Shown piece by piece: positions 1-11,192 of a stretch of 64,000 nt of DNA (positions within the stretch are counted from its first letter, which is position 1; each line of letters starts with the position of its first letter). Made by a program: the position numbers and the translations under genes. The notes beneath the pieces are model-generated. The model was not told the DNA's origin. It did not search any database and saw only the letters and a list, made by a program, of their open reading frames with translations. This DNA is from Channallabes apus (lineage: Eukaryota; Chordata; Actinopteri; Siluriformes; Clariidae), in assembly GCA_030522415.1 (NCBI GenBank), contig CM060121.1, positions 741,001-805,000 on the forward strand, given 5' to 3'.

Positions 1-125
1 ACTAGTCCACTCTCACTAGGCCACTCTCACTAGTCCACTCTCACTAGGCCACTCTCACTAGTCCACTCTCACTATTCCACTCTCACTAGGCCACTCTCAC
101 TAGTCCACTCTCACTAGTCCACTCC
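1..125. repeat. 14-bp tandem repeat array
   Basis: About nine head-to-tail copies of a 14-bp unit (ACTAGKCCACTCTC) run from the window edge. Copies alternate between AGT and AGG at the variable base, so a 28-bp higher-order unit is likely. The array probably continues to the left of the window. Confidence 0.9.
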
Positions 126-470
126 AGCGCTTCCCAAATACTCTGGGTTACAGGTCAGAACTCTGTGGTGTCCAGTTCATGTGTGTAAATAATTCCTCAT
201 CCTCCTGGAATACGGCGCGTCCCATCAGGGAAGAATTAAACCCTCCACTGATGTGACACTCTGGTGATTCAGTACATGCAGGTGGTCAGCTGACTTCATT
301 TTATTGCCCCATAACGTTACTGAGTCTCGACCTGGTCACCTGATCAACCCCAGATCATAACACTGTCTCCAGAGGACGTGTACAGTGGACACTATACATG
401 ATGTAGCATCGCTTCATGTCCTTCACTTCTCACCCTGACACGCCCATCACTCTGGAATAGGGTCAGTTAA
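126..470. other. No gene seen
   Basis: Unique-looking sequence of mixed composition. No convincing reading frame, splice pair or repeat was recognised. Confidence 0.5.
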
Positions 471-775
471 ATTCAAATTCAGATTTTATTTGTCACGTAC
501 ACGACCAGTCACGGTATGAAATGCAGTTAAATGTTTACACGACTGTCCGTGAGGTTAAAATTGAAAGAGAGAATAGAATAGAAAGATTTCACTATAAAAA
601 ATATAATTATATCTTTAAAAAATCATTAAAAATGAAGGTTAGTAAAATTTGCTAAAATAAAATAGAACAATATAACAATATCTAAATTACACAAGATTTA
701 AATAAAGTGTAATTGTAAACAGTGAGGTATAAAAATATAAAAACATAGAAGAATAAAAATATTGTGTGGGAATGC
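471..775 (-). mobile_element. Probable LINE 3' tail, minus strand
   Basis: The start (TTATTTGTCACGTACACGAC, then the ATGCAGTTAAATG stretch and the ACGACTGTCCG stretch) resembles the 3' end of a teleost non-LTR retrotransposon read on the minus strand. It is followed by a long A/T-rich tail. A related stretch occurs at about 42600-42960 (GTGAAATGCTTATACGACC). Family assignment is from memory of fish repeats. Confidence 0.4.
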
Positions 776-1500
776 AGCAGAAGGATGGTTGTGATATCTG
801 GACTCATCAGGTCACATGACCTTTTCCCATCACTCCAAAGTCTTTATCCTCCCTAACGAACTGAAGCCATTTTTCTGATGAGTCTCATTAACGAGTGCTT
901 TTATTACGGACACACAGCTGTTTAGTCCCGATCATGTTAGTTATTAAACATACAATAGCTTTGATTTCTACTGGACATTTCTTTTAAGTCATGTGACTTC
1001 ATCAAGTGTTTAAGTGATATCTCATTACACTCATACAGGATGTGTTCCTGACCGCATTTCTACTGTGAAGTTGAGGTTCAGTTCTATACTTGCAGGGTTT
1101 AATAATGTGTTAGACTCTTCTTAACCCAAGTCCAGTCATTTCAGTTCAAGCTCACTGGTTTATCTTTGCTGGATAAAGAACAATAATTTTACTTTTTTTA
1201 AATGACAAATTTGTAATTTTTAGGCCAACGGTGTGCCACTTATATACTATACATTATGCTGTATAATATAGGAACGTTATATAATATATACTGTACAACA
1301 CAACAACACTACAGTGTGCATTATATTTTATAATATACCACAACTATACTATACGTTATACTGGTTAATACACACAAATACAATATACTACTATGAAAAA
1401 AGCTTGGATACGCAGAGAATAAAGAATTTATAAAGAATGTACAGTATACTGTATGTGTCGTATAAAGGCTGAACTTATATACTTATTAACTTATATTATA
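776..1500. other. A/T-rich, no gene seen
   Basis: AT-rich DNA with many TATA and ATTATA words. No supported coding region. From about 1240 it grades into low-complexity TATAC/ACAACAC sequence. Confidence 0.5.
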
Positions 1501-1689
1501 CATTAGAGTGTACAATTTAATAGTGCAACAATATACATTATACTATAATATACCACAACTACTGTACACTACACACTATACTATACATTCAGTTATTCCA
1601 CCAAAGAACAACCGCCAAAATACCACAACTGGATTTCAGAATATACAACTTCCCACCATAATGCACACTTCACCATCAGTATACAATAA

Positions 1690-1895
1690 AGCACACAACA
1701 CTACACTACACAACACTACACAACACTACGCAACACTACACTACGCTACACAACACAACACTACACTACACTACACTACACAACACAACACTACACAACA
1801 CTACACTACACAACACTACACTACACAACACTACGCAACACTACACAACACTACACAACACAACACTACACAACACAACACTACACTACACAATA
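1690..1895. repeat. ACACAACACTAC minisatellite
   Basis: Irregular tandem array of short words (CACTACA, CAACACTA, ACACAACA). The 134-residue frame running through it (1508-1912) is Thr/His/Gln/Tyr-rich low-complexity translation and is not treated as a gene. Confidence 0.9.
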
Positions 1896-1915
1896 TACCA
1901 CCATTATATTAATTT

Positions 1916-2470
1916 TACACATATATTACATGATATATTACATTATATTATTGGTACATCTATGATATATTATATTATATCATATTATTAGTACACCTAT
2001 AGTATATTATATTATATTATATCATATTATTAGTACACCTATATTATATTATATTATATTATATTATATTATATTATATCATATTATTAGTACACCTATA
2101 TTATATTATATTATATTATATCATTAGTACACCTATGATATATTACATTATACTATATTATTAGTACATCTATGATATATTACATTATATTACATTATAT
2201 TATATTATTCATTCATTCATTTTCTATACCGCTTAATCCTGTGTTCAGGGTCGCGGGTATATTATATTATATTATATTACATTATTAGTACACCTGTGAT
2301 ATATTATATTATATTATATTATATTATATTACTGTATATTATATTATATTATATTATTAGTACTATATACTATATCATGGAGATATACTATGAGTTATTA
2401 GTAGATTTATGATATATTACATTATATTATTAGTACACCTATGATACACATTATATTATTATTATATTAA
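1916..2470. repeat. TATTATAT A/T minisatellite with GTACACCTATGATA interruptions
   Basis: About 550 bp of 5-bp ATATT repeats, interrupted every 50-100 bp by versions of TTAGTACACCTATGATATAT. This suggests a higher-order unit of (ATATT)n plus a conserved spacer. A fish SINE-like fragment sits inside it at 2213-2262. Confidence 0.85.
2213..2262. mobile_element. Short fragment of common teleost tRNA-related repeat
   Basis: The motif TCTATACCGCTTAATCC followed by GTTCAGGGTCGCGGGT is one end of a very common fish interspersed repeat. Parts of what I believe to be the same family occur at 34795-34900 and 62407-62555. Only about 50 bp remain here, inside the A/T minisatellite. Confidence 0.5.
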
Positions 2471-2614
2471 TGCACCATGCGACACTACAGCACACAAGGT
2501 CACTGCTCAGTTTTAAAGTCATGGTTATTCCCTCCTGAGCTGCTTATAATAACTTATAATAGTAGAAAGTTGCTTCCTGTGTGAGTGTTCCAGCAGCATT
2601 AACTCATAATCCAG

Positions 2615-2673
2615 ACACACACACACACACACACACACACACTGTTATACAGTAATGCAGCACAGGACAGCAG

Positions 2674-2704
<31 letters not shown>
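2615..2704. repeat. Two (CA)n microsatellites
   Basis: Pure CA runs at 2615-2642 and about 2679-2704, separated by 36 bp of unique sequence. A third CA run lies at 2896-2918. Confidence 0.95.
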
Positions 2705-2799
2705 GGTGAGCATAGTCTCGCTCGTTAGTCAGTAACGGTAAAGTTATAACAGTTATAGTTTATAATATAAATCCTGATTGTTGTTCCGACTTTTCGTTA

Positions 2800-3260
2800 C
2801 CGAGACGAGACACCGCGCGCGCACCTCACGCCACTCCGGATATATAAGTGCAGAAGTGCACGAGAGCAAAAAGAGTCTACACCACGAGAACCTCACACAC
2901 ACACACACACACACACACTCCATCCTGCTCACCTGGACCTGGACACGACTCACCTGGAATAATCACTCAGTCATCTTACAGACAGACAGACAGAGAGACA
3001 GACAGAGAGACAGACAGATGAAAGCCTCCCCGTGCCGCTGTGCCGTGCGCGCGCCCGAGAACTGCCCAAAAACTGCACGGCGCGGGAGCGCGCATCAGCG
3101 CGTGTGAGTGTTCCAGCTACTGCGCGCGGCAACAAAGCGGAAGCGGCACGCCTCTTTCATCTACTGTGTAACTCTGGAGGATTACGTAAATGTCTTTAAT
3201 CTCTATAAATGTCGCGCGGGTTGGGGGGGGGGGTTGGGGGCGGAGCTACGGCGTTACAGA
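2800..3260 (+). promoter_or_regulatory. Possible CpG-rich promoter
   Basis: This block is rich in CpG and GC (runs such as CGCGCGCAC and GTGCGCGCGCCCGAG), unlike the surrounding A/T-rich DNA. A TATA-like word (GATATATAAG) lies at about 2838. A GACA/GAGA repeat (2981-3018) and a G-run (3223-3241) lie within it. No coding exon could be tied to it, and orientation is a guess from the TATA-like word. Confidence 0.3.
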
Positions 3261-3339
3261 ATCACAGCAGGTCGATGATGAAGATCAGATGTAGAGGAGG
3301 ACTTCACTTCAAACTGCTCCCTTTTACACAGGGAAAGTG

Positions 3340-3496
3340 TCTAAGTGTGTGTGTCTGTGTGTGTGTACGTACGTGAGTGTGTGTGTATGTGTGTGTGTAT
3401 GTGTGTCTGTGTGTGAGTGAGTGTGTTTGTGTGTATGTGTGTGTGTTTGTGTGTCTGTGTGTGAGTGAGTGTGTGGGTGTGTATCTGTGTGTGAGT

Positions 3497-3537
<41 letters not shown>

Positions 3538-3970
3538 TGTGTGTATGTGTGTGTGTGTGTACGTACGTGAGTGAATGTGTGTGTGTGTTTATGTGTGTCT
3601 GTGTGTGAGTGAGTGTGTTTGTGTGTGTGAGTGTGTTTGTGTGTGTGTGTATGTGTGTGTGTGTACGTACGTGAGTGAATATGTGTGTGTGTGTGAGTGA
3701 GTGTGTTTGTGTGTGTGTGAGTGTTTGTGTGAGTGTGTGTGAGTGAGTGTGTGTGTGTATGTGTGTGTGTGTACGTACGTGAGTGAATATGTGTGTGTGT
3801 GTGTCTGTGTGTGAGTGAGTGGGTGTCTGTGTGTGTGTGAGTGTGTATGTGTGTGTGTGTGTGTGAGTGTGTATGTGAGTGTGTGTGTGTGAGTGTGTAT
3901 GTGTGTGTGTGAGTGTGTTTGTGTGTGTGAGTGTGTTTGTGTGTGTGTGAGTGTGTTTGTGAGTGTGTGT
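3340..3970. repeat. Long TG-rich complex minisatellite
   Basis: About 630 bp of (TG)n interrupted by GAGTGAGTG, TTTGTG, TATGTG and the palindromic word GTACGTACGTGAGTGA. That word recurs at about 3366, 3560, 3663 and 3771, that is about every 100-195 bp, which points to segmental duplication within the array. The 261-residue minus-strand frame across it is Thr/His low-complexity translation and not a gene. Confidence 0.9.
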
Positions 3971-4040
3971 GCAGGCAGTGTGATGCTCTGTGTACTGATG
4001 TTCTGCTGGGAAACATTACCTGTGTCCTGATGGTGTAGAT

Positions 4041-4195
4041 TAGGGCTGCACGATATATTGAAAAAATATAATTATCGCGATAATGCCATGCACGATAACC
4101 ATATCGCAAAGAGTTGCGATAAATACTTCATGTGCCAAGCATTTGTGTGTCCAAATTTGACCAATCAGATGGGCCCTTACTATACTCGCTTATGT

Positions 4196-4263
<68 letters not shown>

Positions 4264-5158
4264 ATTTATATCTTTATACTTCATTCTGTAGTGAACTAAC
4301 CCGGGATGATCAGAAGACTTAGCGATTAGCCGTTAGCCTTTTGTAGTGTGGACGGTAAACCCAAACGCGGAAGCAAGCGAGTAGGCAGGATAACCACGCG
4401 AATTAGTCTAAGGACTCTCACAGAAGGGGAGCAACGGAAAAACACACATTTAACCCGCGTCCTATAAACACACACTCGACTCAGAAAGTAAACAATCTGC
4501 ACCGACATGGTGAACTCAGTGACTGAGCTGTATGTGGTGGTTTGTTTACTCCTCTTATACTTCCGGGTTCGCGCCCGCATTACTTCCGGGTCCTAGTGCC
4601 GGTTGCGGAGCGAGTGTGTGTGTGTGTGTGTGTGTGTGTGACAAATAGTATTTTTTAATTACATTTTTGTTTAATAATATTTATTTTTATTTTTAAAAAA
4701 CAGACAAAACAAAAAAACAGGCAAGCCAAAGAGAATATTTAGTTTAAAGATGCTCTTGTTGTAAGACACTATTGATGAGTGTTAGACGGTTACATGTAAA
4801 TAAACAGTAATGTTTGAAAGTAATTCATATTGTGTTGGCAGGTTTATAGTAACAGCAAACCAGAAGTCAGAATATCTGCTGAGGGGTTTAAGTCATTCAT
4901 AGGGTTTAAGTCTAAATATTTGCAACTTCCTTGACACAAAGTTTCTTTTTAGCCTGAATTAGATTTAATTACATCAGACGAATATCTATTACCTGTTTAT
5001 TTTAGTATCATCATTACATATAAATAAATAATAAAAAAAATAGGCAATAATAATAATAAAAAATGCATTTCTCTAGGGAAATGTTATATCGCAAGAAATA
5101 TCGTTATCGCAGTATTCAACAACAATATCGCATATTTTCCTAATATCGTGCAGCCCTA
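4041..5158. mobile_element. Non-autonomous hAT-like element with terminal inverted repeats
   Basis: The left end reads TAGGGCTGCACGATAT and the right end is its inverse complement (ATATCGTGCAGCCCTA). Near both ends are subterminal ATCGCGATAA / TTATCGCAGT words. The TIR is typical of a common hAT-related family in fish genomes. The 1.1-kb interior has a (TA)n run (4200-4257), a (TG)n run (about 4614-4640) and no transposase. I could not find a clear 8-bp target duplication, so the exact ends may be a few bases off. Confidence 0.75.
4200..4257. repeat. (TA)n microsatellite
   Basis: About 28 uninterrupted TA units inside the hAT-like element. Confidence 0.95.
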
Positions 5159-5710
5159 CTGTTCATGTGCTTGAACTTACCCTCCTGCATGGAGACACTG
5201 TCCCTGTCACAGATACACATGATCACGTGTTTTTACTGTTGTTTTTGGTTGTTTCTGTGACATAATAACAATAACAATATGCTCATTTTGAGAGTTCTAC
5301 ATTTGTGTGATATTATTCCTATATTCCGTTATTGTTAAGGACGTACTGTATAAGAACATGTGTTTTTTTAATGATCATTAATTTATGCCGGCACGGATCT
5401 GTGCTCTTGTGTTTCACAATATTATTCATCATGTGGTTTTAATGTTACGGCTGATCGGTGATCAGCGTTCGTAAGTACATAATCGGTTGCATTCCTGATA
5501 AAGCGTGGAGCTCTGCATCCCTGTGACACGCCCCTCTACAGTCAGGTTTCAAAGAACTCATTGTCAGACGAAGCAGCTTCCTCGTTTGTTCGTTTGCATG
5601 TTCTCATGATGTTTCTGTAGCTTTCTGTCGAACATAATGAAGGCAATAATTACAGCAGGGTGTCACAGCCGTAACGCTGTATAGAGTAAGAGACCTTTAC
5701 GCCGAGACGT
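5159..5710. other. No gene seen
   Basis: Mixed-composition DNA with no supported exon, repeat array or element end. Confidence 0.5.
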
Positions 5711-5737
5711 GGGGGGGGGGGAGGGGGAGGGGGGGGG
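5711..5737 (+). repeat. G-run with quadruplex potential
   Basis: Three or more G-runs of at least five bases separated by single A residues. Comparable G-rich runs are at 3223-3241, 29370-29390 and 54981-55010. Confidence 0.7.
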
Positions 5738-5849
5738 TTGTGCAACAGTGGAAAACATTATGATATGATATGAAATTAGGAAACTTACCGACTGAGGTTG
5801 AGAAATAAACAAGACTTACGATTACAAAATGAAGCCTCGTAGCAACCGT

Positions 5850-5850
<1 letters not shown>

Positions 5851-5884
<34 letters not shown>
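5851..5884. repeat. (GT)n microsatellite
   Basis: Pure GT run of about 34 bp. Confidence 0.95.
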
Positions 5885-5886
<2 letters not shown>

Positions 5887-5989
5887 AGCCATCTTCTCTT
5901 CCTCTTTAAGCATGCTTTTTAGTGAAAACACAACACACTCATACACTAATCTAATACACTTACATAATCATCACTCAGGGAACTAACGA

Positions 5990-6240
5990 ATAAAAACCTC
6001 CTCTGTGCTGTAGAAGGTCCTCAATCACTGACACTGGAGACTCCTTCCCTTAATGTCTAACCCTCACATGGACAAAGTGACCTGGACAGAGTTACAATCC
6101 AGTCTCGTTGAAATCGCGTTAACAAACCCCTCCTGACTTTAATAAAATCGTAAAATATCGAAGCCGTTCTATATAGTTTATGCGGCACATCCGCTGTATG
6201 TGTTTGATGTAAATGAGTCGTTACCGTAGTAACCTTCGAC
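5990..6240 (-). repeat. Partial copy of dispersed X-box repeat family
   Basis: Contains the family word ACTGGAGACTCCTTCC (6030-6049) and, downstream, the X-box-like palindrome GTTACCGTAGTAAC (6220-6233). Compare 28783-29130 and 54890-55120, where both motifs recur. Orientation is inferred from the fuller copies. Confidence 0.45.
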
Positions 6241-6468
6241 CATTTCTTTACTTCTTAGAGAAAAGGACTTGTAGAGTTGTGGCCTCAACTCTAAATGTAG
6301 CGACGATATTTCAAATAAATGAACAAATAACAGTACTGTGATGTGAGAAGTGAAAGAGGTGAAGAGTGTGTGTGTGTGTGTGTGTATGAGGCATTAACAC
6401 TTGTTCAGAATATGCAAAGAGCTCAACAGGAAACCATAAATGACATGATATGTGTGGTTTCCCATCCC

Positions 6469-6470
<2 letters not shown>

Positions 6471-6562
<92 letters not shown>
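6471..6562. repeat. Compound (CT)n(CA)n microsatellite
   Basis: A CT run to 6498 is followed directly by a CA run to 6562. Both strands give long low-complexity frames here, which are not genes. Confidence 0.95.
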
Positions 6563-6563
<1 letters not shown>

Positions 6564-6659
6564 GCATACACACAGTTTTGCAGGCTGCAAACTGTTTTCT
6601 AAGGATTTTTTATTTTTATATCACAATATGCTTCATAAAAGCGTAAGAGTCAGAGTGGT

Positions 6660-6740
6660 GTGTGAGAGTGTGTGAGAGTGTGTGACGGTGTGTGACGGTG
6701 TGTGACGGTGTGTGAGAGTGTGTGAGAGTGTGTGAGTGTA
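6660..6740. repeat. GTGTGTGASAGT decamer-type repeat
   Basis: Eight or so tandem 10-bp units of the form GTGTGAGAGT / GTGTGACGGT. Confidence 0.8.
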
Positions 6741-7241
6741 AGGTATAAATCTTGAGGTTTTGAGGAGTGCACCGATCCACGCCACTGACCTGCAGAAACA
6801 CCACAGACACCGTCAATTCAATTCAGTTTTATTTGTATAGCGTTTTTAACAATTGACATTGTCTCAAAACAGCTTTACACAATCAAAAGAATTATTCGAG
6901 TTTGTATGGAATGTGAATGTATATTTACTGTAGAGTGCAAGCAGGGACTCCGGCAGGACTAACTATGACATCATAACTAAAATGGAGAACCAGAAGGAAA
7001 CACAAACATGAGGGGGAACTGAGATGTAAAGCAAACAATCACCTCACCGTCAACAAACCTGAGTGATCAAATGAGAGTGAGGAAGACAGCATCTAAACAT
7101 ACCAGTTCACCATAATACTCTACGTCCATGAGTCCCCCAGATCTGCTCCTTTACCTTATGGCTAATCTATTTATAAAAATGCTTGGCTAAATAAATAGGT
7201 TTTTAGCCTAGACTTAAACACTGAGACTGTGTCTGAGTCCC

Positions 7242-7722
7242 TGTAACATCTGGACCACCGCGGCCTCAGGGAAGAAGATCTGGTTCCCCGGACTACTGAG
7301 CCGCCGCTTTGTCTCCCCCTAGTGTGTCTGTGTGTCCATGTCATGCACCATTACCAGTAAGTAGATTCACCTGTTTATCCCCTATGTGTGTCCCTATTTA
7401 AACCAGCCGACCCCGTAGCCACCTGTCAGTCCACCGTTGTGCAGTAGTACTAAAGCGCCTTTTTGATGATCTCTGTGTTTTGGAATACTGAAACCGCTTA
7501 TGTGTTTTTAGGACTGACTTCTTTGAAACATCCCACGCCCGTTTCTGCATCGCATTAAGGACTGCTGGCACGCCGAACTGGGCCCACGGTGTATAGCGTC
7601 ATTGCTTATGTTTTTGTGTTGTTATAGAGAAAGATTTATGTTGGTGGAAACACGTAAAAATAAAACTTCAGTTTGCTTGACATTCCTGCATCTGCGTCTG
7701 CTATCCTACACAAGACATGACA
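7242..7722. mobile_element. Solo LTR inserted in the L2 element
   Basis: The 481-bp insert starts TGTAACATC and ends ACATGACA (TG...CA ends). It is flanked by the 5-bp duplication GTCCC (7237-7241 and 7723-7727), and the L2 sequence resumes exactly on either side. Inside are a TATA-like CCCTATTTAAACC (about 7392) and an AATAAA signal (about 7659), the usual U3/R layout for a plus-oriented LTR. No internal retroelement sequence remains, so it is a solo LTR left by LTR-LTR recombination. It does not resemble the LTRs of the 22.5-27.7 kb element. Confidence 0.85.
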
Positions 7723-7727
7723 GTCCC

Positions 7728-9019
7728 GAACACTATTTGGAAGACTATTCCATAATTTTGGGGCTTTGTAAGAAAAAGCTCTGCCCCCAGCTGTAGTTTT
7801 CATAATACGCGGTACTGACAAGCAGCCTGCATCCTTTGACCGAAGTAGGCATGGCGGATCGTAAGACACTAGCAGTTCGCTCAGATACTGCGGGGCGAGA
7901 CCATTTAATGCTTTATATGCCAAGAGTAGTATTTTAAAATCAATGCGAAATTTCACAGGGAGCCAATGTAGTGAAGATAGGATAGGGGTGATGTGCTCAT
8001 ATCTTCTGGTTCTAGTGAGGACTCTCGCTGCTGGATTCTGGACTAGCTGAAGCTTGTTTATGCACCTAACTGAACAACCAGACAGTAAGGCATTACAATA
8101 GTCCAACCTAGAAGTGATAAAAGCATGAACTAGTTTTTCTGCATCGTTTAGCGACAATATATTTCTTATTTCGGCGATATTTCTGAGGTGAAAGAATGCT
8201 ATCCTGGTGATATTATCTACATGAGCTTCAAATGAAAGGCTGGAATCTATAATCACGCCAAGGTCTTTTACTGTTGCACTTGATGGAACAGAAAGGCCAT
8301 CTAAAGTTACGGTGTGATCTAAGATTTTACTCCTAGCTGTATGCGGTCCTATGACTAGAACTTCTGTCTTATCCGGATTAAGCAGAAGGAAGTTAATTAG
8401 CATCCAATTTCTTATGTCCTGCACACATTGCTCAACTTTAGTAAGATGGTTTTTCTCATCAGGTTTTGTTGAGACGTATAGCTGTGTGTCGTCAGCATAA
8501 CAATGAAAACTAATACCATGCTTACGGATTATGTTGCCCAGAGGAAGCATGTAAAGGGAAAAAAGCAGTGGGCCTAAAATTGAACCCTGCGGAACGCCAA
8601 ACTCCACTAGAGAACATGCAGAATAATCACCATTTAAGTCTACATACTGATAACGATCGGTCAAATAGGATCTGAGCCAGGAGAGGGCTGTACCCTTAAT
8701 TCCTACTACATTTTCTAATCTGTGAAGAAGAATAGCATGATCAATGGTGTCAAAAGCTGCACTGAGGTCGAGTAATACAAGCATAGTTACACAACCCTGA
8801 TCAGAGGCCAATAGGAGGTAATTTACTACTTTAACGAGTGCTGTTTCTGTGCTGTGATGAGGCCTAAATCTGACTGATACAGTTCATGTATGCCATTTCT
8901 ATGTAGATATGAGCATAGCTGCTCCGCTACTATCTTTTCCAGAATCTTAGAGATAAAGGGGAGGTTTGATATTGGCCTGTAATTGGACAGCTGACAGGGA
9001 TCGAGGTCAGGTTTCTTAA
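7728..9019 (-). pseudogene. L2 reverse transcriptase, partial
   Basis: The open part (8811 down to the LTR junction) carries the RT core: [13 protein letters not shown], then [17 protein letters not shown], the catalytic [11 protein letters not shown] motif (YADD codons at 8488-8499) and the L2 C-terminal region with CNALLSGCS and LHWLPV. Upstream sequence to 9019 still reads as RT (an NYRPISNLPFISKILEKIV-like block) but the frame breaks near 8830. The APE endonuclease is missing. The frame's last residues (from about 7722 down to 7636) come from the inserted LTR and not from the LINE. Function: target-primed reverse transcription of its own RNA; this copy is dead. Confidence 0.85.
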
Positions 9020-9375
9020 TTAGAGGAGGAGCAGGAGGTCTAGTACACCAGGGAAGAGGAGGTGGAGGAGGAGGAGGATGTGGTGAAGGAAGAGGCGGAG
9101 GTCTAGTACACCAGGGAAGAGGAGGAGGAGGATATGGTGAAGGAAGAGGAGGAGGAGAAGGTCTAGTACACCAGGGAACAGGAGGAGGAGGATGTGGTGA
9201 AGGAAGAGGAGGAGAAGGAGGAGGTCTAGTACACCAGGGAAGAGGAGGAGAAGGAGGAGGTCTAGTACACCAGGGAAGAGGAGGTGGAGGAGGAGGAGGA
9301 TATGGTGAAGGAAGAGGAGGAGGCGGTCTAGTACACCAGGGAAGTGGAGGAGGACGTGGTGAAGGAGGAGGAGGT
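9020..9375. repeat. GGA-rich minisatellite within transposase N-terminus
   Basis: Irregular units built from AGGAGGAGG plus GGTCTAGTACACCAGGGAAG, repeated about seven times with a period of 45-60 bp. On the plus strand it encodes Gly-rich repeats containing LVHQGRGG and YGEGRGG. Confidence 0.85.
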
Positions 9376-10340
9376 CAAGGACAACGGCGACAAGGAACAG
9401 AAAGGGCAAGGAGACAAGCGGTCTCGGATGAAATCCGAGCCACTTTAGTTGACCATGTCCTTGTCCATGGTATGACTATGAGGGAGGCTGGGCAACGAGT
9501 ACAGCCAAATTTGAGTCGCTTCACTGTTGCCTCCATCATCAGAACCTTCAGGGAGGAAAACAGGTAGGTGTTCCTCAGTAAGATTGCTCTGTACAGTAAC
9601 TTTTGAGTTACTGAACTCAAGTTTCTTGAGTTTCAGTATGTTTCCATGAAATTATCTTTGTGGATGAGGCAGGTTTAAATCTGACCAAAAGGAGGAGAAG
9701 GGGGAGGAACATAATTGGCCATAGTATAGTAAATGTCCCTGGTCAGCGTGGAGGGAAAGTCACTATGTGCGCAGCCATCAGCCAACGCGGGGTCCTCCAC
9801 CGCCATGCCATTCTAGGACCCTATAACATTATGCTTCTCCTTGGTTTTCTTGATGGTCTAAGACAACATACTGTATGTTCCAGCTGGACTACAGGGAACC
9901 AGCACAGCCACAGCAGCCTCACTATATTGTTGTTTGGGATAACGTCAGTTTCCATCACGCTGCTCTGGGTGATGACTGGTTTACCAATAACACAAGGTTT
10001 TCTAACATCTTTCTGCCTGCATTCTCTCCCTTTCTAAACCCGATATAGGAGTTATGTTCGGCATGGCGGTGGAAAGTTTTCGACAGAGAACCTTATGTCC
10101 GTATTCATCTCCTCCAGGCCATGGAAGAAGCCTGTCTAGACATATCAGTAGATGCATGCTAAGGGGAGGATCAGGCATGCAGGAGGATTTTACCCCCACT
10201 GCCTGGCTAGAGCCACTATAGCCTGAGATGTGGATGAGATTCTCTGGCTGGACCCAGACCAAAGACAGGATGCTGAGGTGGAATAGTGTTTTTGGTGTTT
10301 GTTGTACTGTATAGTACATGAATAAAAATGTGCCACTGTA
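9020..10340 (+). pseudogene. IS630/Tc1-like transposase pseudogene
   Basis: A Gly/Arg/Glu-rich N-terminal segment encoded by a GGA-type minisatellite (9020-9375) is followed by a helix-turn-helix region (VSDEIRATLVDHVLVHGMTM, then REAGQRVQPNLSRFTVASII, to about 9564). The frame ends at a donor-like CAG/GTAGGT, and the middle of the protein is missing. The DDE domain resumes at about 9648 with FVDEAG (first Asp), then VPGQRGG and TMCAAISQRGVLHRHAILGP. After a frameshift near 9880 it continues with VVWDNVSFHHAAL (second Asp, 9938-9940), then SPFLNPI. The codon at the catalytic Glu position is TAG (10046-10048). Further stops follow, then an AATAAA near 10320. This matches a transposase-like family common in teleosts. 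Identification is by recall; non-function is clear. Confidence 0.75.
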
Positions 10341-10746
10341 TATACTTTGGTTGCGTCTTTTGTATTGATCATATGAAAAGGTTCATGAGGGGGAGAACCA
10401 CAAGCAACATAACTTGCCAGTTTTGGAAATATTGTTTTTAATTTATTGCACCAATGTGTAAGACTACTGTATGTTGTAGTGTGTGTGTTTTTGAGGCCTT
10501 GTGTGTGATGTCACGGCAAGAATAATGTGTCTAGCAGGGGTAGAAGGACACCTAAGAATTTGTTGTAATGTATGTTAGTAAATAATTGTTGTTTAAATTC
10601 GGCAACCAGTGCATGAATTACTAGCAAAACATTGAAAGTACATCTGCGGTGCCGTCACTACATTGTCATTCCTGTTACAGGTGTCTTTGTGTAAATTGTG
10701 ACCAAATGCCTACAGAGCCCGAAAATATATGCTGCAGGGAGACAGT
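10341..10746. other. No gene seen
   Basis: Sequence between the transposase remnant and the next minisatellite. It may include the 3' end of that transposon, but no terminal inverted repeat was recognised. Confidence 0.4.
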
Positions 10747-10850
10747 ACAGGTACAGTACACTCACAGGTATAGTACACGCACAGGTACAGTACACGCACA
10801 GGTACAGTACACTCACAGGTACAGTACACTCACAGGTACAGTACACTCAC
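10747..10850. repeat. 17-bp minisatellite
   Basis: Six near-perfect copies of ACAGGTACAGTACACTC. Confidence 0.95.
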
Positions 10851-11192
10851 CGAGCCTGGTGAAGATGAAGCAGGAACACGAAGCGTTGCTACAGCTTCCT
10901 AGCAAAACCTGCTTTATTTTGACCCTCGTTTATAAAGCAGTCCGGTGATAAATTATTAGCGCAAACATGAACGCGTTTAGGTACCTCTGCGGGGACGTTA
11001 GCTTCAAAAACTAAATTCAGCCACTGCGTCCTCAGCGGCTCAGATGTCGGTAGTGAATGACGACTGCTGTGTTCGCTATTACACCCAACACCTGTACACC
11101 ACACTCGCTTAGGCAACATTTAACAATAACATTGTTTGACAATAACAATTTGACAATAAACCCCAACTTTTATACTAAACCTGATACTAATA

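Larger units (their letters stand above)
6811..9019 (-). mobile_element. L2-type LINE, 5'-truncated, interrupted by a solo LTR
   Basis: Read on the minus strand, this is the 3' two thirds of an L2/CR1-group non-LTR retrotransposon. It begins inside the reverse transcriptase at 9019 and ends at 6811-6840 with the fish L2 tail (GCGCTATACAAATAAAACTG, then an AATTG repeat). The same tail occurs at 41700-41775 and 14240-14325. The element is split by a 481-bp LTR (7242-7722), so the original copy was about 1.7 kb. The 5' end abuts the GGA-type minisatellite of the neighbouring transposase pseudogene. Confidence 0.9.

Noticed and set aside
3324..4109. 261-residue minus-strand reading frame rich in Thr and His
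   Set aside because: It is a translation of the TG/CA array; no domain, no codon structure.
7602..7796. 64-residue plus-strand frame in the LTR region
   Set aside because: Spans the LTR/L2 junction; it is not conserved sequence of either element's protein.
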